From: Runella sp.
GTDB taxonomy: Bacteria; Bacteroidota; Bacteroidia; Cytophagales; Spirosomataceae
Assembly: GCA_023254175.1 (NCBI GenBank)
Contig: JALQYJ010000096.1
Coordinates: forward strand, 1 to 51,182
Length of the DNA: 51,182 nucleotides
Reading direction: 5' to 3'
Shown: piece by piece, positions 25,387 through 34,541 of the stretch
Layout: the number at the start of each line of letters is the position of its first letter
Position numbering within the stretch: position 1 is the stretch's first letter
The notes under the pieces: generated by a model
The model's input: only the letters and a program-made list of their open reading frames with translations
The model's database searches: none
What the model was told of the DNA's origin: nothing
Position numbers and translations under genes: made by a program

Positions 25387-26883
25387 CCTCTTTGAAGGTG
25401 TTAGACCTCTCCTCCGTCGAGGTGAAAAATGAGGAAAAACCCGTTCGGGCTTCGCCATTTCCGTGGTCATTTGGCGAGGTAAGCGATACACTTCCCCTTT
25501 TTGATTGGCAAAATACAAGGCCGATTCCGACGGCTGACGTGCGTGCCCATCCGCCCAAAATGCGTAAAAATCGGGATGAACATTGGCCGGCCTACGCACA
25601 TAAGAATGGTTATAGACGCTATTTTGAGTCAAAGAGGGTTGTTTTTGCCACGTTTTTCCTTGGTTATTACTCACCCACACGCCCACCTCTCCGCCTGTTC
25701 CGTAAGGCTGAGGCCCTACTTCTGCGGGGCCAATGATTTTCCAACGATTGCCACTTTCGATGTACAACGAACCCATATCGTAGTTGTGGTCCGAAGTGGT
25801 TACGGTAGAGATGTCCCACGCCTTGCCATTCCATGAAGCCACCTGCCACGTATGCGGGCCTTGGGCTGGGCCAGGGTCTGGGCCTTTGCTGGTGACGTAC
25901 AAAATAACAGGATAGCCTTTGGGAGTGTAAGCCACGTCGTTGATATATACATTTAATCCCAAAGACTGATACTCTTTGACCAATGCCGTGTTTTGAGGCG
26001 TAGCCAACGGCAACAGAACCGTTTGCCCCCCCGCATTTTGCCACGTTTTACCAAAATCGGAGGTTTCTACGTAGTACAAATTCGTTCGATAGTCGAGTCC
26101 TGCCCCTTTTTCGGTATCAGGATGCATGTTGAACGCAGTTCCAATCTTGTTTTTCCACTGTCCACTGGTCTGGTAGTGCCCTTCCTGAATGGTGCCAATG
26201 TTCTTGATTTCTGACCACTTGACCCCGTCCAAACTCGTTATAAAGCCAATCGTGCGACGCGGTTTTTTAGCACCGTACTTTAATATTCCCCGTTCGTAAT
26301 GCGTCATCAAATGAAAAAAACCGTTGCCTTTTTGGTAATAGCTTTGCAAGTACGAAAAATTAGTAAAAGCCGTTTCTTGGCCATTTTTAACAAAAGCAGC
26401 TTCTATTTTATCAAATGCGCTGATATCATACGGCTTGCGGCTGCGGTGAATATACGACGGGCGTTCTACCCCGTGCGAAGTCGAAAATACCCAAATATAG
26501 CCTTGGGCGTCGATGTTCAAGACGGGATTATCGTGGGCGTCGTCGGTGGCTTTGTCAAGTACGATGGTGGGTTTTGAAACCAGCCCCGTTTGGTGGTCGT
26601 AAAAGGCGATTTCGTGTAAAAGGCTTGGTTTGGAAGCTTTGGAAGCCCCTCCGTAGCAAAAAAACGTTTTGTTTACCTTTATACTATACACTGCAAAAGG
26701 ATTGTGATTAGAGGGGTAAGTTCCCAATCCTCCGCTGTATTTGTGGACGTATTCGTTGTCTAATTTACCAATATGATACCAAATACCCCGAAAACCGTCG
26801 TCGGTTTGGTTGAGGGTTTGTGATTGCAGCGATGACAAACACAAAACGGTAAATGCAATGGCGTAGAAAAAGGTGTTTTTCAT
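25375..26883 (-). CDS. Secreted BNR-4 propeller protein (possible polysaccharide lyase)
   Basis: The 502-aa protein has a signal peptide (residues 1-22, ending LQSQ). It then has a BNR-4 type seven-bladed propeller beginning DDGFRGIWYHIGKLDNEYVHKYSGGLGTYPSNHNPFAVYS, with Asp-box-like repeats such as TSDFGKTWQNAGG and SNNQGKTWQKQ. The opening segment and conserved His/Tyr/Arg residues recall the ulvan-lyase-like PL24/PL25 propellers, so a lyase or binding role on an anionic polysaccharide is plausible. The last about 20 residues are basic, look unlike the domain and run into an intergenic hairpin repeat that supplies the stop. It is 31 bp downstream of a heparinase-like gene on the same strand. 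Confidence 0.7.
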   Translation of the reverse strand: MKNTFFYAIAFTVLCLSSLQSQTLNQTDDGFRGIWYHIGKLDNEYVHKYSGGLGTYPSNHNPFAVYSIKVNKTFFCYGGASKASKPSLLHEIAFYDHQTGLVSKPTIVLDKATDDAHDNPVLNIDAQGYIWVFSTSHGVERPSYIHRSRKPYDISAFDKIEAAFVKNGQETAFTNFSYLQSYYQKGNGFFHLMTHYERGILKYGAKKPRRTIGFITSLDGVKWSEIKNIGTIQEGHYQTSGQWKNKIGTAFNMHPDTEKGAGLDYRTNLYYVETSDFGKTWQNAGGQTVLLPLATPQNTALVKEYQSLGLNVYINDVAYTPKGYPVILYVTSKGPDPGPAQGPHTWQVASWNGKAWDISTVTTSDHNYDMGSLYIESGNRWKIIGPAEVGPQPYGTGGEVGVWVSNNQGKTWQKQPSLTQNSVYNHSYVRRPANVHPDFYAFWADGHARQPSESALYFANQKGEVYRLPRQMTTEMAKPERVFPHFSPRRRRGLTPSKRVGL

Positions 26884-26914
26884 TAGTTTGGGGGTTGTGA
26901 TAGAATAGGGCTTC

Positions 26915-28798
26915 TTATCTCCTCCAGTCTTTCAACGACGGTATTTTGGTATCGTCATTCACCGAAATACCGTCGGGAATAAGCTGAATATTAATAATTT
27001 GAGAGGTATTAGAAGGAAGCGTCAATTCAAAACCCACAAGGGTTGTGCCAGGATTAGGGGCATCGTAATCGTGGGTAGGTTGCGTCGACCACGTTTTAAG
27101 GGTCACACTAGCGGGTTCCATGACTCTGAGCAGCACTCGTTTCCCGTTTTGGAACAATTCAGCGCTACTGTTGGTACCTATTCGTACCTCCGCAGGTGTC
27201 AGCATGGCCCAGCGCAGTACCGTTGGTTTGTCAGAAGTCGTAATTTCGTCTTTTACCACCACGTATTTTTGGTCGATAATCGCTACTCCACGCTTGGCCG
27301 CTGCCACTGCATTTCGGTACACCGATGTCATATCCGTAGTGGCGCTCAAAAACACGGGGCGTTGGGTAACGCTGGTGATTCGCGCGTAGCCGTCTACGAG
27401 TTGAAAACCATTATCGAAGGCCAACGTACTATGCGACAGGTTGTTATACCGATATACCTGCCAGCGTTCGGCCTCTTGTTCTCGTCCCCACAATTTCACT
27501 CCTTTTGATTCCAACGACTCATAGTCTTGCATTCCAAAGTCCATGCTCCAACGTTCGCCCAAGGCATCCATCACAAACGAACCAATGTCCATATGCCCAT
27601 GATTGACCGAAGGCGACCCCGCTTTTAGCCCCACGTAAATGGCCTCAGGGTCGACCCACGAAGTCCGCATAAGCGCGACGGGGTTTTTGCCTTGCCCCAC
27701 CCATATCAATGCACTTGGCGCAGGAGCCGTGCTGATTTTCAGGTTTTTCCCCCAAATCAACGCCGCAGGAAGGATACGATCTTTGGTAACGGAAGGGGAT
27801 AAATTTTCAAACGCTTTTTTCTGTAAAAACAACAAAGAGGCATCATTGGTACGTTCGGCAAACCAGCACAAGGTAGGATTAAGCCCGCCCGAGCCACTTC
27901 CCGCATCGGAATAGTTGAAGGTTTTGCCCGACGTCCCGACCATTTGTTGCACATAACTGCCCGTATTTAAAAATCCACGCCCCCGCGACAATCCAAATTC
28001 GCTGCCCAAAGCGCGGTTGATAGCGCTCAAAAACAACACGTTAAAGCTCGTACCGTAGCCCCAATAGCTGTATCCTTCGGGATAAGCGCCGTCGGGGTTG
28101 TAGTCTTCCATCGGGAGTTTGATAGATTCGATGGCGCGGTCGATGATTTGTTTAGCCAATTCAGGTTTATCTTCAAAAATCGCTAATGCGCCGTAAGTCA
28201 TGCCTGCATTGCACACCTGATTCCAGTTATGTGATGCTTTCAGCCAACTATTGTACTTGGCATCCAACGAAGGTTCCAAACCTTTTTTCAAAATAGCATC
28301 TCGCAAAATGGGCAGCGAACTTTTTTGAAGGTCGTAGTACAGCCAATCGTAGCCAATCGCCACGGCCATCGTCATTTCGCCCACATCCAAAAAATGTGAA
28401 GGATTCCAATCCGAAAACTGCGCCACGGTCAGCAGTTCGGTCTCTGCTCGCTTTAGGTAAGCGGGGTTTTTGGTGGTACGGTAAGCATACGACAGGTAGA
28501 AAATTCGACGCAATGCCTCCCGCGATTTGTCCAACAACCGCCGTCCAATCTGTATTCGTTGCAAGGGCTCAAGAGCAATCATGTTGTCGCACTCCGTCAC
28601 AATGCCTTGGTGGAGTTTTGCCCAGTATTTATCCGAAGAAACATTTTTTAAAATCTCTTTTTCTTCCCCTTTCAGCAGCATGATTCGCGGGTGAGCAGGG
28701 AAGTTGGTGGTAGGAGAAAGGTGTTTTAGCTGTGCTTGAAGGGTGAAATGAAGGAACAAAACGCCCAAAAAACTGAGTAGAAATGATGGTTTTTTCAT
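26915..28798 (-). CDS. Secreted heparinase II/III family polysaccharide lyase-like protein
   Basis: The 627-aa product has a signal peptide (residues 1-22, ending LQAQ). It has an alpha/alpha toroid (about 50-340, with HNWNQVCNAGMTYGALAIF and YPEGYSYWGYGTSFNVLF) and a heparinase II/III C-terminal beta-sandwich marked by GSPSVNHGHMDIGSFVMDALGERWSMDFG. The Tyr and His of these motifs correspond to the catalytic region of PL12/PL21-type lyases. Such enzymes cleave uronic-acid polysaccharides by beta-elimination in the periplasm. It heads a two-gene unit with the BNR protein. Sulfatases and SusCD are absent, so the substrate remains open. Confidence 0.8.
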   Translation of the reverse strand: MKKPSFLLSFLGVLFLHFTLQAQLKHLSPTTNFPAHPRIMLLKGEEKEILKNVSSDKYWAKLHQGIVTECDNMIALEPLQRIQIGRRLLDKSREALRRIFYLSYAYRTTKNPAYLKRAETELLTVAQFSDWNPSHFLDVGEMTMAVAIGYDWLYYDLQKSSLPILRDAILKKGLEPSLDAKYNSWLKASHNWNQVCNAGMTYGALAIFEDKPELAKQIIDRAIESIKLPMEDYNPDGAYPEGYSYWGYGTSFNVLFLSAINRALGSEFGLSRGRGFLNTGSYVQQMVGTSGKTFNYSDAGSGSGGLNPTLCWFAERTNDASLLFLQKKAFENLSPSVTKDRILPAALIWGKNLKISTAPAPSALIWVGQGKNPVALMRTSWVDPEAIYVGLKAGSPSVNHGHMDIGSFVMDALGERWSMDFGMQDYESLESKGVKLWGREQEAERWQVYRYNNLSHSTLAFDNGFQLVDGYARITSVTQRPVFLSATTDMTSVYRNAVAAAKRGVAIIDQKYVVVKDEITTSDKPTVLRWAMLTPAEVRIGTNSSAELFQNGKRVLLRVMEPASVTLKTWSTQPTHDYDAPNPGTTLVGFELTLPSNTSQIINIQLIPDGISVNDDTKIPSLKDWRR

Positions 28799-29219
28799 TA
28801 GTGAATGCGTACTAAATTAGGAAGTTGCTAGATGCGACAAAAGTACGCTTTTTAGCCGATGCACGATAGTACGGGCGTATTTCTCGTACTCACTATTGCG
28901 AGGCTTCTAGCCTTAGAAGAGAAAATGAAAAGCGAGAAGCCCCATAATACAAAGACACGAACGAGATACTTCTTTACAACTTGGTAAGGAAATAGTAGAT
29001 TTGAACACAATAGTCAAAAAATCGCCACAGAAAGCGTCCAATCGAAATTAAGACAAAACATCAGACAAATGTTACAATTACACAGTTACCCGACAGACAT
29101 TAAGTAAAAAAAGGCGGAGGAGAGCCAAAAACCTCAATTCATGACCCAAAACCCCACTAGCCTATCAGAAATATGGTCACAAACGGCTCCAAAGTTGATT
29201 TTTTTGGTAAAAATAATTA
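28799..29219. other. Gene-free stretch between heparinase-like and 58-aa genes
   Basis: This 421-bp divergent region contains no credible reading frame. CAAAAGTA at 28838-28845 is a possible minus-strand -7 box (TACTTTTG) for the heparinase-like gene. An imperfect inverted repeat rich in GCTTCTAG/GAGAAGCC lies around 28908-28945. Nothing else was seen. Confidence 0.45.
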
Positions 29220-29249
29220 TTGGAAAATTATAAATAAATCTTACCTTTG
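29220..29249 (+). promoter_or_regulatory. Promoter of the 58-aa protein gene
   Basis: TTG (29220-29222), 19 nt, TACCTTTG (29242-29249): an excellent Bacteroidota-type promoter. The message would start near 29256, leaving a leader of about 95 nt. That leader includes a 16-codon frame (ATG 29287, MFKIAFLLKPNIASNK) which may be a leader peptide or chance. Confidence 0.6.
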
Positions 29250-29350
29250 GTTGAAAATAGTAAAAAAGTTGTATTGATAGTAAAAATGTTTAAAATAGCT
29301 TTTCTCCTAAAGCCCAACATTGCTAGCAATAAGTAATTTAACTACACAAA

Positions 29351-29527
29351 ATGGCTAAAAATCGCAATGTTGGAAAAAGTCAAAAAGACTCTTCTCGACT
29401 TATCACCTGCCTAGTAGCAGATCCCGTTAGAAGTTACAGTATCACTTTCGATAGTGAATTGCTTGCGTTGAAAAAAGAAAAATACGGGAGTCGCCTCATT
29501 GTTCCTAGTGACGAACAAGTGAGTTAA
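29351..29527 (+). CDS. Hypothetical 58-aa protein
   Basis: ATG 29351 to TAA 29527 encodes a basic N-terminus (MAKNRNVGKSQKDSSRL) followed by ITCLVADPVRSYSITFDSELLALKKEKYGSRLIVPSDEQVS. No transmembrane segment or known motif is visible. A consensus promoter lies 100 bp upstream and a desaturase gene starts 81 bp downstream, so it may be the first gene of a short operon. The family is not recognised. Confidence 0.5.
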   Translation: MAKNRNVGKSQKDSSRLITCLVADPVRSYSITFDSELLALKKEKYGSRLIVPSDEQVS

Positions 29528-29608
29528 CCTCATTTTCCAGACGCTTCTATCTGTCAACGATGACTAACCGATTCGACTTAAACCGTATATTAATAATTTA
29601 AACCAAGG

Positions 29609-30715
29609 ATGAAGGAAAAAGTGAAATTTTCGGCTTCAGAAAAGAGCCTTTTCTTTTCGGTATTGAAAAAACGAGTTGACCAGTATTTTGTTGATAACAA
29701 TATTTCGAGGCATGCTAACCAACGGATGGTAATTAAAACGATTGTTTTACTGAGTTTATACATTGTTCCATTTTTGATTTTTTTGACAGTTCAACCACGC
29801 TTCTCTATTAGTCTATTTCTGTGGTTTTTAATGGGTTTGGGTATTTCTGGTATCGGAATGAGCATTATGCACGATGCCAATCATGGTGCTTACTCTCAAA
29901 ATCCGCAGGTGAACAAATGGTTGGGATACACCATCTATTTTGCAGGGGGAGGCGTAGCCAACTGGAAATGGCAACACAATTTATTGCATCATACTTATAC
30001 CAACGTCGTTCCGATGGACGAAGACATCCGTGATCGAGGTGTCGTTAAGCTTTCTCCTCATGCCGTTGCCCAGTCGGTTCATCAGTTTCAATGGATATAC
30101 GCCTTCTTTTTTTATAGCTTGATGACGCTCTACTGGGTAATTTTGAAGGATTTTAATCAGTATGTTTCATTCATACGTTCGGGAGTTAACTCGCATTCGG
30201 CTGCCGATAATCGGAAAATGCTGATAGACCTTATTCTCTTGAAAGTGCTGTATTTTGGTATATTATTGGGTCTGCCAATTTGGGCTTTTCATCTTCCTTG
30301 GCAGGAGGTTCTGTTGGGTTTTTTACTGATGCACTTTACATCAGGCTTATTACTTACAGTCATTTTTCAATTGGCTCACACGGTCGAAGGAACCCAACAC
30401 CCGTTGGTGGAAGAAAATAACACGATTGCCAAAGATTGGGCAGTTCATCAATTGGAAACAACTGTTAATTTTTCGCCTGATAATGCGTGGTTGTCGTGGT
30501 ACATTGGCGGGCTTAATTACCAAATTGAGCACCATCTATTTCCTAAAATTTGTCATGTACATTACCCAAAAATTGCACCTATTGTCAAGCAAACAGCCGC
30601 TGAATTTGGTCTTGTGTACTTAGAAAATCCTTCATTTGGGGAAGCGCTCAAGTCGCACGTATCGACTCTTAAACGTTTTGGTCGCCTTCCGAGTCCAGTA
30701 GAAGCTATTGGATAA
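29609..30715 (+). CDS. Membrane fatty acid desaturase, front-end type histidine boxes
   Basis: The 368-aa integral membrane di-iron enzyme has the three His boxes HDANH (88-92), HNLLHH (123-128) and QIEHH (305-309), and hydrophobic helices at about 43-60, 70-87, 163-180, 205-230 and 232-255. Gln in place of the first His of the third box is typical of front-end (delta-5/6-like) and linoleoyl-CoA-type desaturases. There is no fused cytochrome b5 domain, so an external ferredoxin would supply electrons. It introduces a cis double bond into lipid acyl chains, often in response to cold. A very stable terminator follows, and the next gene, convergent, encodes a cold-shock-domain protein. Confidence 0.88.
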   Translation: MKEKVKFSASEKSLFFSVLKKRVDQYFVDNNISRHANQRMVIKTIVLLSLYIVPFLIFLTVQPRFSISLFLWFLMGLGISGIGMSIMHDANHGAYSQNPQVNKWLGYTIYFAGGGVANWKWQHNLLHHTYTNVVPMDEDIRDRGVVKLSPHAVAQSVHQFQWIYAFFFYSLMTLYWVILKDFNQYVSFIRSGVNSHSAADNRKMLIDLILLKVLYFGILLGLPIWAFHLPWQEVLLGFLLMHFTSGLLLTVIFQLAHTVEGTQHPLVEENNTIAKDWAVHQLETTVNFSPDNAWLSWYIGGLNYQIEHHLFPKICHVHYPKIAPIVKQTAAEFGLVYLENPSFGEALKSHVSTLKRFGRLPSPVEAIG

Positions 30716-30725
30716 TTTTATTTTT

Positions 30726-30760
30726 CAGACCTATAAGGTTTTTGAAACCTTATAGGTCTG
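30726..30760. terminator. Perfect 16-bp hairpin between convergent genes
   Basis: CAGACCTATAAGGTTT (30726-30741), 3-nt loop, AAACCTTATAGGTCTG (30745-30760). It can terminate both the desaturase gene and the convergent cold-shock gene. No T-run is needed on either side given its length. Confidence 0.85.
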
Positions 30761-30772
30761 GCCTTGCAAAGC

Positions 30773-31231
30773 CTAAGCTAGCTTTTTAACATTGATGGCA
30801 TTTAACCCTTTTTGATTCGATTCAACGTTGAACTGCACTCTATCTCCCTGAATAACAGGCTCTTTGAGTGCATGAATATGTACAAAAATACTCTTCTTTG
30901 TTTTCTTATCCGTGATAAAACCGTAGCCTTTTTGTTCGTTAAAGAAATTAACAACACCTTCACGCATGGAGAGCGTTGGGGCTTCCTTTTCGTCGCCTAA
31001 TTCACTTTGGGAGTAATCTTGCACCTTGGATGGCTTTCGTTCAGCCATCGGCACTGGGGGAGTATCCGAAAGATTGCCATATTCATCAACGTACGCAATC
31101 ATATCTTCTAGGGCTTTCCCTTTGTTAGAATTAGCCTTTCGTTCTTCTTTTTTCCCTTCTTTATCCTGACGTTTCTTTAATTTTTTCTTTTCTCGTTCTT
31201 TTTTGCCAAATGTTATCTTGGATCCGCTCAT
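30773..31231 (-). CDS. Cold-shock-domain RNA-binding protein with basic N-terminal extension
   Basis: In this 152-aa protein, residues 1-40 are very rich in Lys/Arg/Glu (KKEREKKKLKKRQDKEGKKEERK). Residues 88-152 are a cold-shock domain: EGVVNFFNEQKGYGFITDKKTKKSIFVHIHAL, with RNP1 KGYGFI and RNP2 IFVHI. The extended form is found widely in Bacteroidota and is distinct from the 65-aa CspA type. It should bind single-stranded RNA or DNA, perhaps unfolding mRNA structures at low temperature. Its neighbour, a desaturase, is also often cold-responsive. Confidence 0.88.
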   Translation of the reverse strand: MSGSKITFGKKEREKKKLKKRQDKEGKKEERKANSNKGKALEDMIAYVDEYGNLSDTPPVPMAERKPSKVQDYSQSELGDEKEAPTLSMREGVVNFFNEQKGYGFITDKKTKKSIFVHIHALKEPVIQGDRVQFNVESNQKGLNAINVKKLA

Positions 31232-31475
31232 AAATGACGTTGGTTTTTGGTAGTGTTTAATGTAAAAAAATGACTTGAAATATTGGCCTACCAGTGAATT
31301 AACGTAAAACGATGTCGCGGCTTAGATTAATTGTCTAGAACAATTGTAAGATGTGAAGTTACAAAAACAATAGATATCGGTATGCTGTTTGTAAAAATAG
31401 TACTAAATATTGGTTTTCCCTGCCTTTTAGAGTTGTTTTTTAGAGGAAGCCCCAATGTCAGGAAGAACTTTTAAC

Positions 31476-31517
31476 AGGAAAACCCACAAAAATGACCTAT
31501 TTTCGTAGGTTTTCCTA
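31476..31517 (-). terminator. Hairpin downstream of metG
   Basis: AGGAAAACC (31476-31484) and GGTTTTCCT (31509-31517) form a 9-bp stem with a second inner hairpin ACCTA/TAGGT (31495-31511 region). It lies 20 bp beyond the metG stop. The T-rich stretch on the minus side is short, so the call is moderate. Confidence 0.5.
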
Positions 31518-31536
31518 GTTACTTCGATTAAGTTGG

Positions 31537-33594
31537 CTACGAAATTGGCGCTCCTGCCCACACGTTTTTGTGAGGCTCGAGGAGCGAAAGGCTTCCATCA
31601 CGGTCTTCGGCCATAAGAATCATGCCGTTGGATTCTTGTCCCATAATTTTACGAGGAGCAAGGTTGGCAATGAAAGTCACTTGGCGACCAATCATTTCTT
31701 CAGGAGAAAAATGCTTAGCAATTCCGCTTAAAATCGTGCGTTTTTCAAAGCCGTCGTCCACCAAAAACTTCAATAATTTATCGCTTTTCGGTACGCGCTC
31801 GGCTTCCAAAATGGTACCAATACGAAGGTCTAATTTAGCAAAATCCTCGTATTGAACCGTTGCTTTGAGCTCAGGGACGGTTTTGGTGACTAATTCATTC
31901 ATTTTCTTTGCGTCGTGCAGTTTTTGTATTTGTTTTTCGATGACTGAGTCCTCAATTTTTTCAAATAATAAGAAGGCTTCGCCAACGGCTTGTCCTTCCG
32001 ATAGGAAGTCGTTTTTGCCTGCGTCTGCCCATTTTTGGTGGCTGATTGACAATTGGTTGCGTAACTTTTCGGCCGTAAATGGCAAGAAAGGTTCGCTGAC
32101 AATCGCTAAGTTGGCGACAATCTGAAGCGCAACGTGCATGATGGTATTTACGCGCTCGGTGTCGGTTTTGATAACCTGCCAAGGTTGGGTTTCGGCCAAG
32201 TATTTGTTGCCTAGTCGCGCCAAATCCATCAATAGCGCTAAACCTTCTCGGAAACGGTAGTTTTCGAGTGCTTCCCCAATTTTAATAGGAAGTTCGGCCA
32301 ACGAAGCAAGGGTATCGCGGTCAAAATCCGTCAGTTCGCCTAGAGCAGGTACACAACCGTTGCAGTATTTGTGCGTCAAGACAACGGCACGATTCACGAA
32401 ATTTCCGTAAATAGCTACCAACTCGCTGTTGTTGCGGGTTTGGAAGTCTTTCCACGTAAACTCACTGTCTTTAGTTTCGGGAGCGTTGGCAATTAACACG
32501 TAGCGAAGCACGTCTTGCTTTCCAGGAAGTTCTTCCAAGTATTCATGTAACCACACAGCCCAGTTGCGCGAAGTTGAAATTTTGTCGCCTTCCAAGTTCA
32601 TAAATTCGTTGGCAGGAACATTATCAGGCAGCAAATACTCATTTCCCATCGCCATGAGCGTAGCGGGGAAAATGATGCAGTGAAACACGATGTTGTCTTT
32701 GCCAATAAAGTGAATGAGTTTGGTATCGTCGTTTTCTGATTTTTTCCACCATGAATCCCAGCCTGCATCGGTGCCATTTTTCTGAATCAACCAATCTTTG
32801 GTGGCCGAAATGTAACCAATCGGCGCTTCAAACCACACGTAAAGCACTTTTCCGTCGGTATCGGCAATAGGTACTTTGATACCCCAATCCAAGTCGCGGG
32901 TCATGGCACGGGGCTTCAAACCTTCTTTCAACCACGATTGGCATTGGCCAAAAACGTTGGTTTTCCATTCTGTATGGCTTCCGACGTACTTTTCTACCTC
33001 GGGTTGCATTTTGTCCAAAGGTAAGTACCAATTTTTGGTCGATTTCAAGACGGGTTTCGACCCCGAAAGTGTTGAATGGGGTTCTTTCAACTCCATCGGA
33101 CTCAGGGCAGTTCCACAACGCTCGCATTGGTCGCCGTAGGCGTTAGGGTTAGCACAAACAGGGCACGTTCCAACGATGTAACGATCGGCTAAAAACTGCT
33201 GAGCTACCTCGTCGAAATACTGTTCACTGGTTTCTTCGATGAAACCGTCTTTGTCATAAATGGTCTTAAAAAACTCTTGCGATGTGCTGTGGTGGACAGG
33301 CAAACTGGTGCGAGAGTACACGTCGAACGAAATCCCAAAATCAGCAAACGATTTTTTGATTTGGGTATAGTATTTATCAACGACTTCTTGGGGAGTAATC
33401 CCTTCTTTCTTAGCACGGATAGTGATAGGCACTCCGTGTTCGTCGGTTCCGCTGACGAAGGCAACGTTGGCTCCTTTGGCACGTAAATAACGCACATAAG
33501 TGTCGGCGGGTACATAGCAACCAGCCAAGTGACCGATATGGATAGGACCGTTGGCGTAGATGAGGGCCGCCGTGACGGTGTATTTCTTACTCAT
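31537..33594 (-). CDS. metG: Methionyl-tRNA synthetase
   Basis: ATG 33594 ([25 protein letters not shown]) is chosen over a TTG five codons upstream; this gives 685 aa. The class I signature is HIGH (19-22) and the second is KISTS in [12 protein letters not shown] zinc-knuckle [17 protein letters not shown] is present, so it is the four-Cys form. The C-terminus carries the tRNA-binding OB-fold domain ([31 protein letters not shown]) found in dimeric MetRS. It charges tRNA-Met in the cytoplasm. It lies 47 bp after smpB on the same strand. Confidence 0.96.
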   Translation of the reverse strand: MSKKYTVTAALIYANGPIHIGHLAGCYVPADTYVRYLRAKGANVAFVSGTDEHGVPITIRAKKEGITPQEVVDKYYTQIKKSFADFGISFDVYSRTSLPVHHSTSQEFFKTIYDKDGFIEETSEQYFDEVAQQFLADRYIVGTCPVCANPNAYGDQCERCGTALSPMELKEPHSTLSGSKPVLKSTKNWYLPLDKMQPEVEKYVGSHTEWKTNVFGQCQSWLKEGLKPRAMTRDLDWGIKVPIADTDGKVLYVWFEAPIGYISATKDWLIQKNGTDAGWDSWWKKSENDDTKLIHFIGKDNIVFHCIIFPATLMAMGNEYLLPDNVPANEFMNLEGDKISTSRNWAVWLHEYLEELPGKQDVLRYVLIANAPETKDSEFTWKDFQTRNNSELVAIYGNFVNRAVVLTHKYCNGCVPALGELTDFDRDTLASLAELPIKIGEALENYRFREGLALLMDLARLGNKYLAETQPWQVIKTDTERVNTIMHVALQIVANLAIVSEPFLPFTAEKLRNQLSISHQKWADAGKNDFLSEGQAVGEAFLLFEKIEDSVIEKQIQKLHDAKKMNELVTKTVPELKATVQYEDFAKLDLRIGTILEAERVPKSDKLLKFLVDDGFEKRTILSGIAKHFSPEEMIGRQVTFIANLAPRKIMGQESNGMILMAEDRDGSLSLLEPHKNVWAGAPIS

Positions 33595-33641
33595 GGTATC
33601 GAATGTCAAATTTGAGGGTGCAAAAAATAGTAAAAGGAGTT

Positions 33642-34082
33642 TTATTCCTCCCCACGGCCTCGTTTGAGGTCGCGTTCTTTGATGGATTCGCGTTTGTCGT
33701 AGAGCTTTTTCCCTTTGGCAAGGGCAATCTCCATTTTACAAAGACCATTTTCATTGATAAAAAGGCGCGTCGGAATAATCGTCAACCCTTGGTCTTTTAG
33801 TTTGGCAGCTAGTTTTTTTAGCTCTCTTTTTTGTAACAACAATTTACGGTCTCGTACGGGGTTGTGGTTGGCATACGTCCCTTTTTCGTACGGAGAAATG
33901 TGCAAGTGATGCACATAAAGTTCATTGTCAAGAAAAATACAATAGGCGTCCGTGAGGTTGGCTTTTCCGTCGCGAATGGATTTAATTTCGGTGCCAGTCA
34001 AGACAATCCCGGCGGTATGGGTTTCGAGAAAAAAGTACTCAAACGAAGCGCGGCGATTGCTAATATCGATGGTTCTGCTCAT
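33642..34082 (-). CDS. smpB: SsrA-binding protein SmpB
   Basis: The 146-aa protein has the family core [42 protein letters not shown] and [29 protein letters not shown]. It ends in the basic C-terminal tail [22 protein letters not shown] that enters the ribosome decoding site. It binds tmRNA for trans-translation of stalled ribosomes. No tmRNA gene was found in the window. It precedes metG with a 47-bp gap and may share its transcript. Confidence 0.95.
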   Translation of the reverse strand: MSRTIDISNRRASFEYFFLETHTAGIVLTGTEIKSIRDGKANLTDAYCIFLDNELYVHHLHISPYEKGTYANHNPVRDRKLLLQKRELKKLAAKLKDQGLTIIPTRLFINENGLCKMEIALAKGKKLYDKRESIKERDLKRGRGEE

Positions 34083-34541
34083 TTTTTAAAGCTAAAAACT
34101 TTTCAAGTATTACAAATGAAAAGGCTGCGAAGTTAATAATTTCCTTTTGTTAAACCTTATCGAAAGCCCGTTAGTCGCTATTACACGATAAGAATGGAAA
34201 AGGTACCGCTTATGCATTGACACCTACGAAGGCAATACCAAACTAATTATTGAGAAAACATCGGATTTATGGCCGACAATAGCATTTTTGGTGGAGTTGA
34301 CGTCGAACGAAAGCTGTCTTTTTACTTTAATTATAGCATCACTTTAGAATTATTTAACAATTATATAGTTATTTAATTGATTGATAATGAATTAATTGTG
34401 TTATAATTGACAAAAAATAATCAAGAAATACCAAAGAAAGTCTCACTTTTAATCGTTCGGGTAATTTATTATTTTAAACAATAACAAAAAAAGAAAAGTT
34501 ATAATTTATATATTATAATTTATATTCCTTACAATATCTAC
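34083..34541. other. AT-rich control region upstream of the phototrophy cluster
   Basis: A 459-bp divergent gap between smpB and crtY. No gene is supported. From about 34320 the sequence becomes very AT-rich, with runs such as AATTATATAGTTATTTAATT. No clean TAnnTTTG box was found for crtY, so its promoter is unresolved. It may depend on an activator or alternative sigma factor. Confidence 0.4.
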
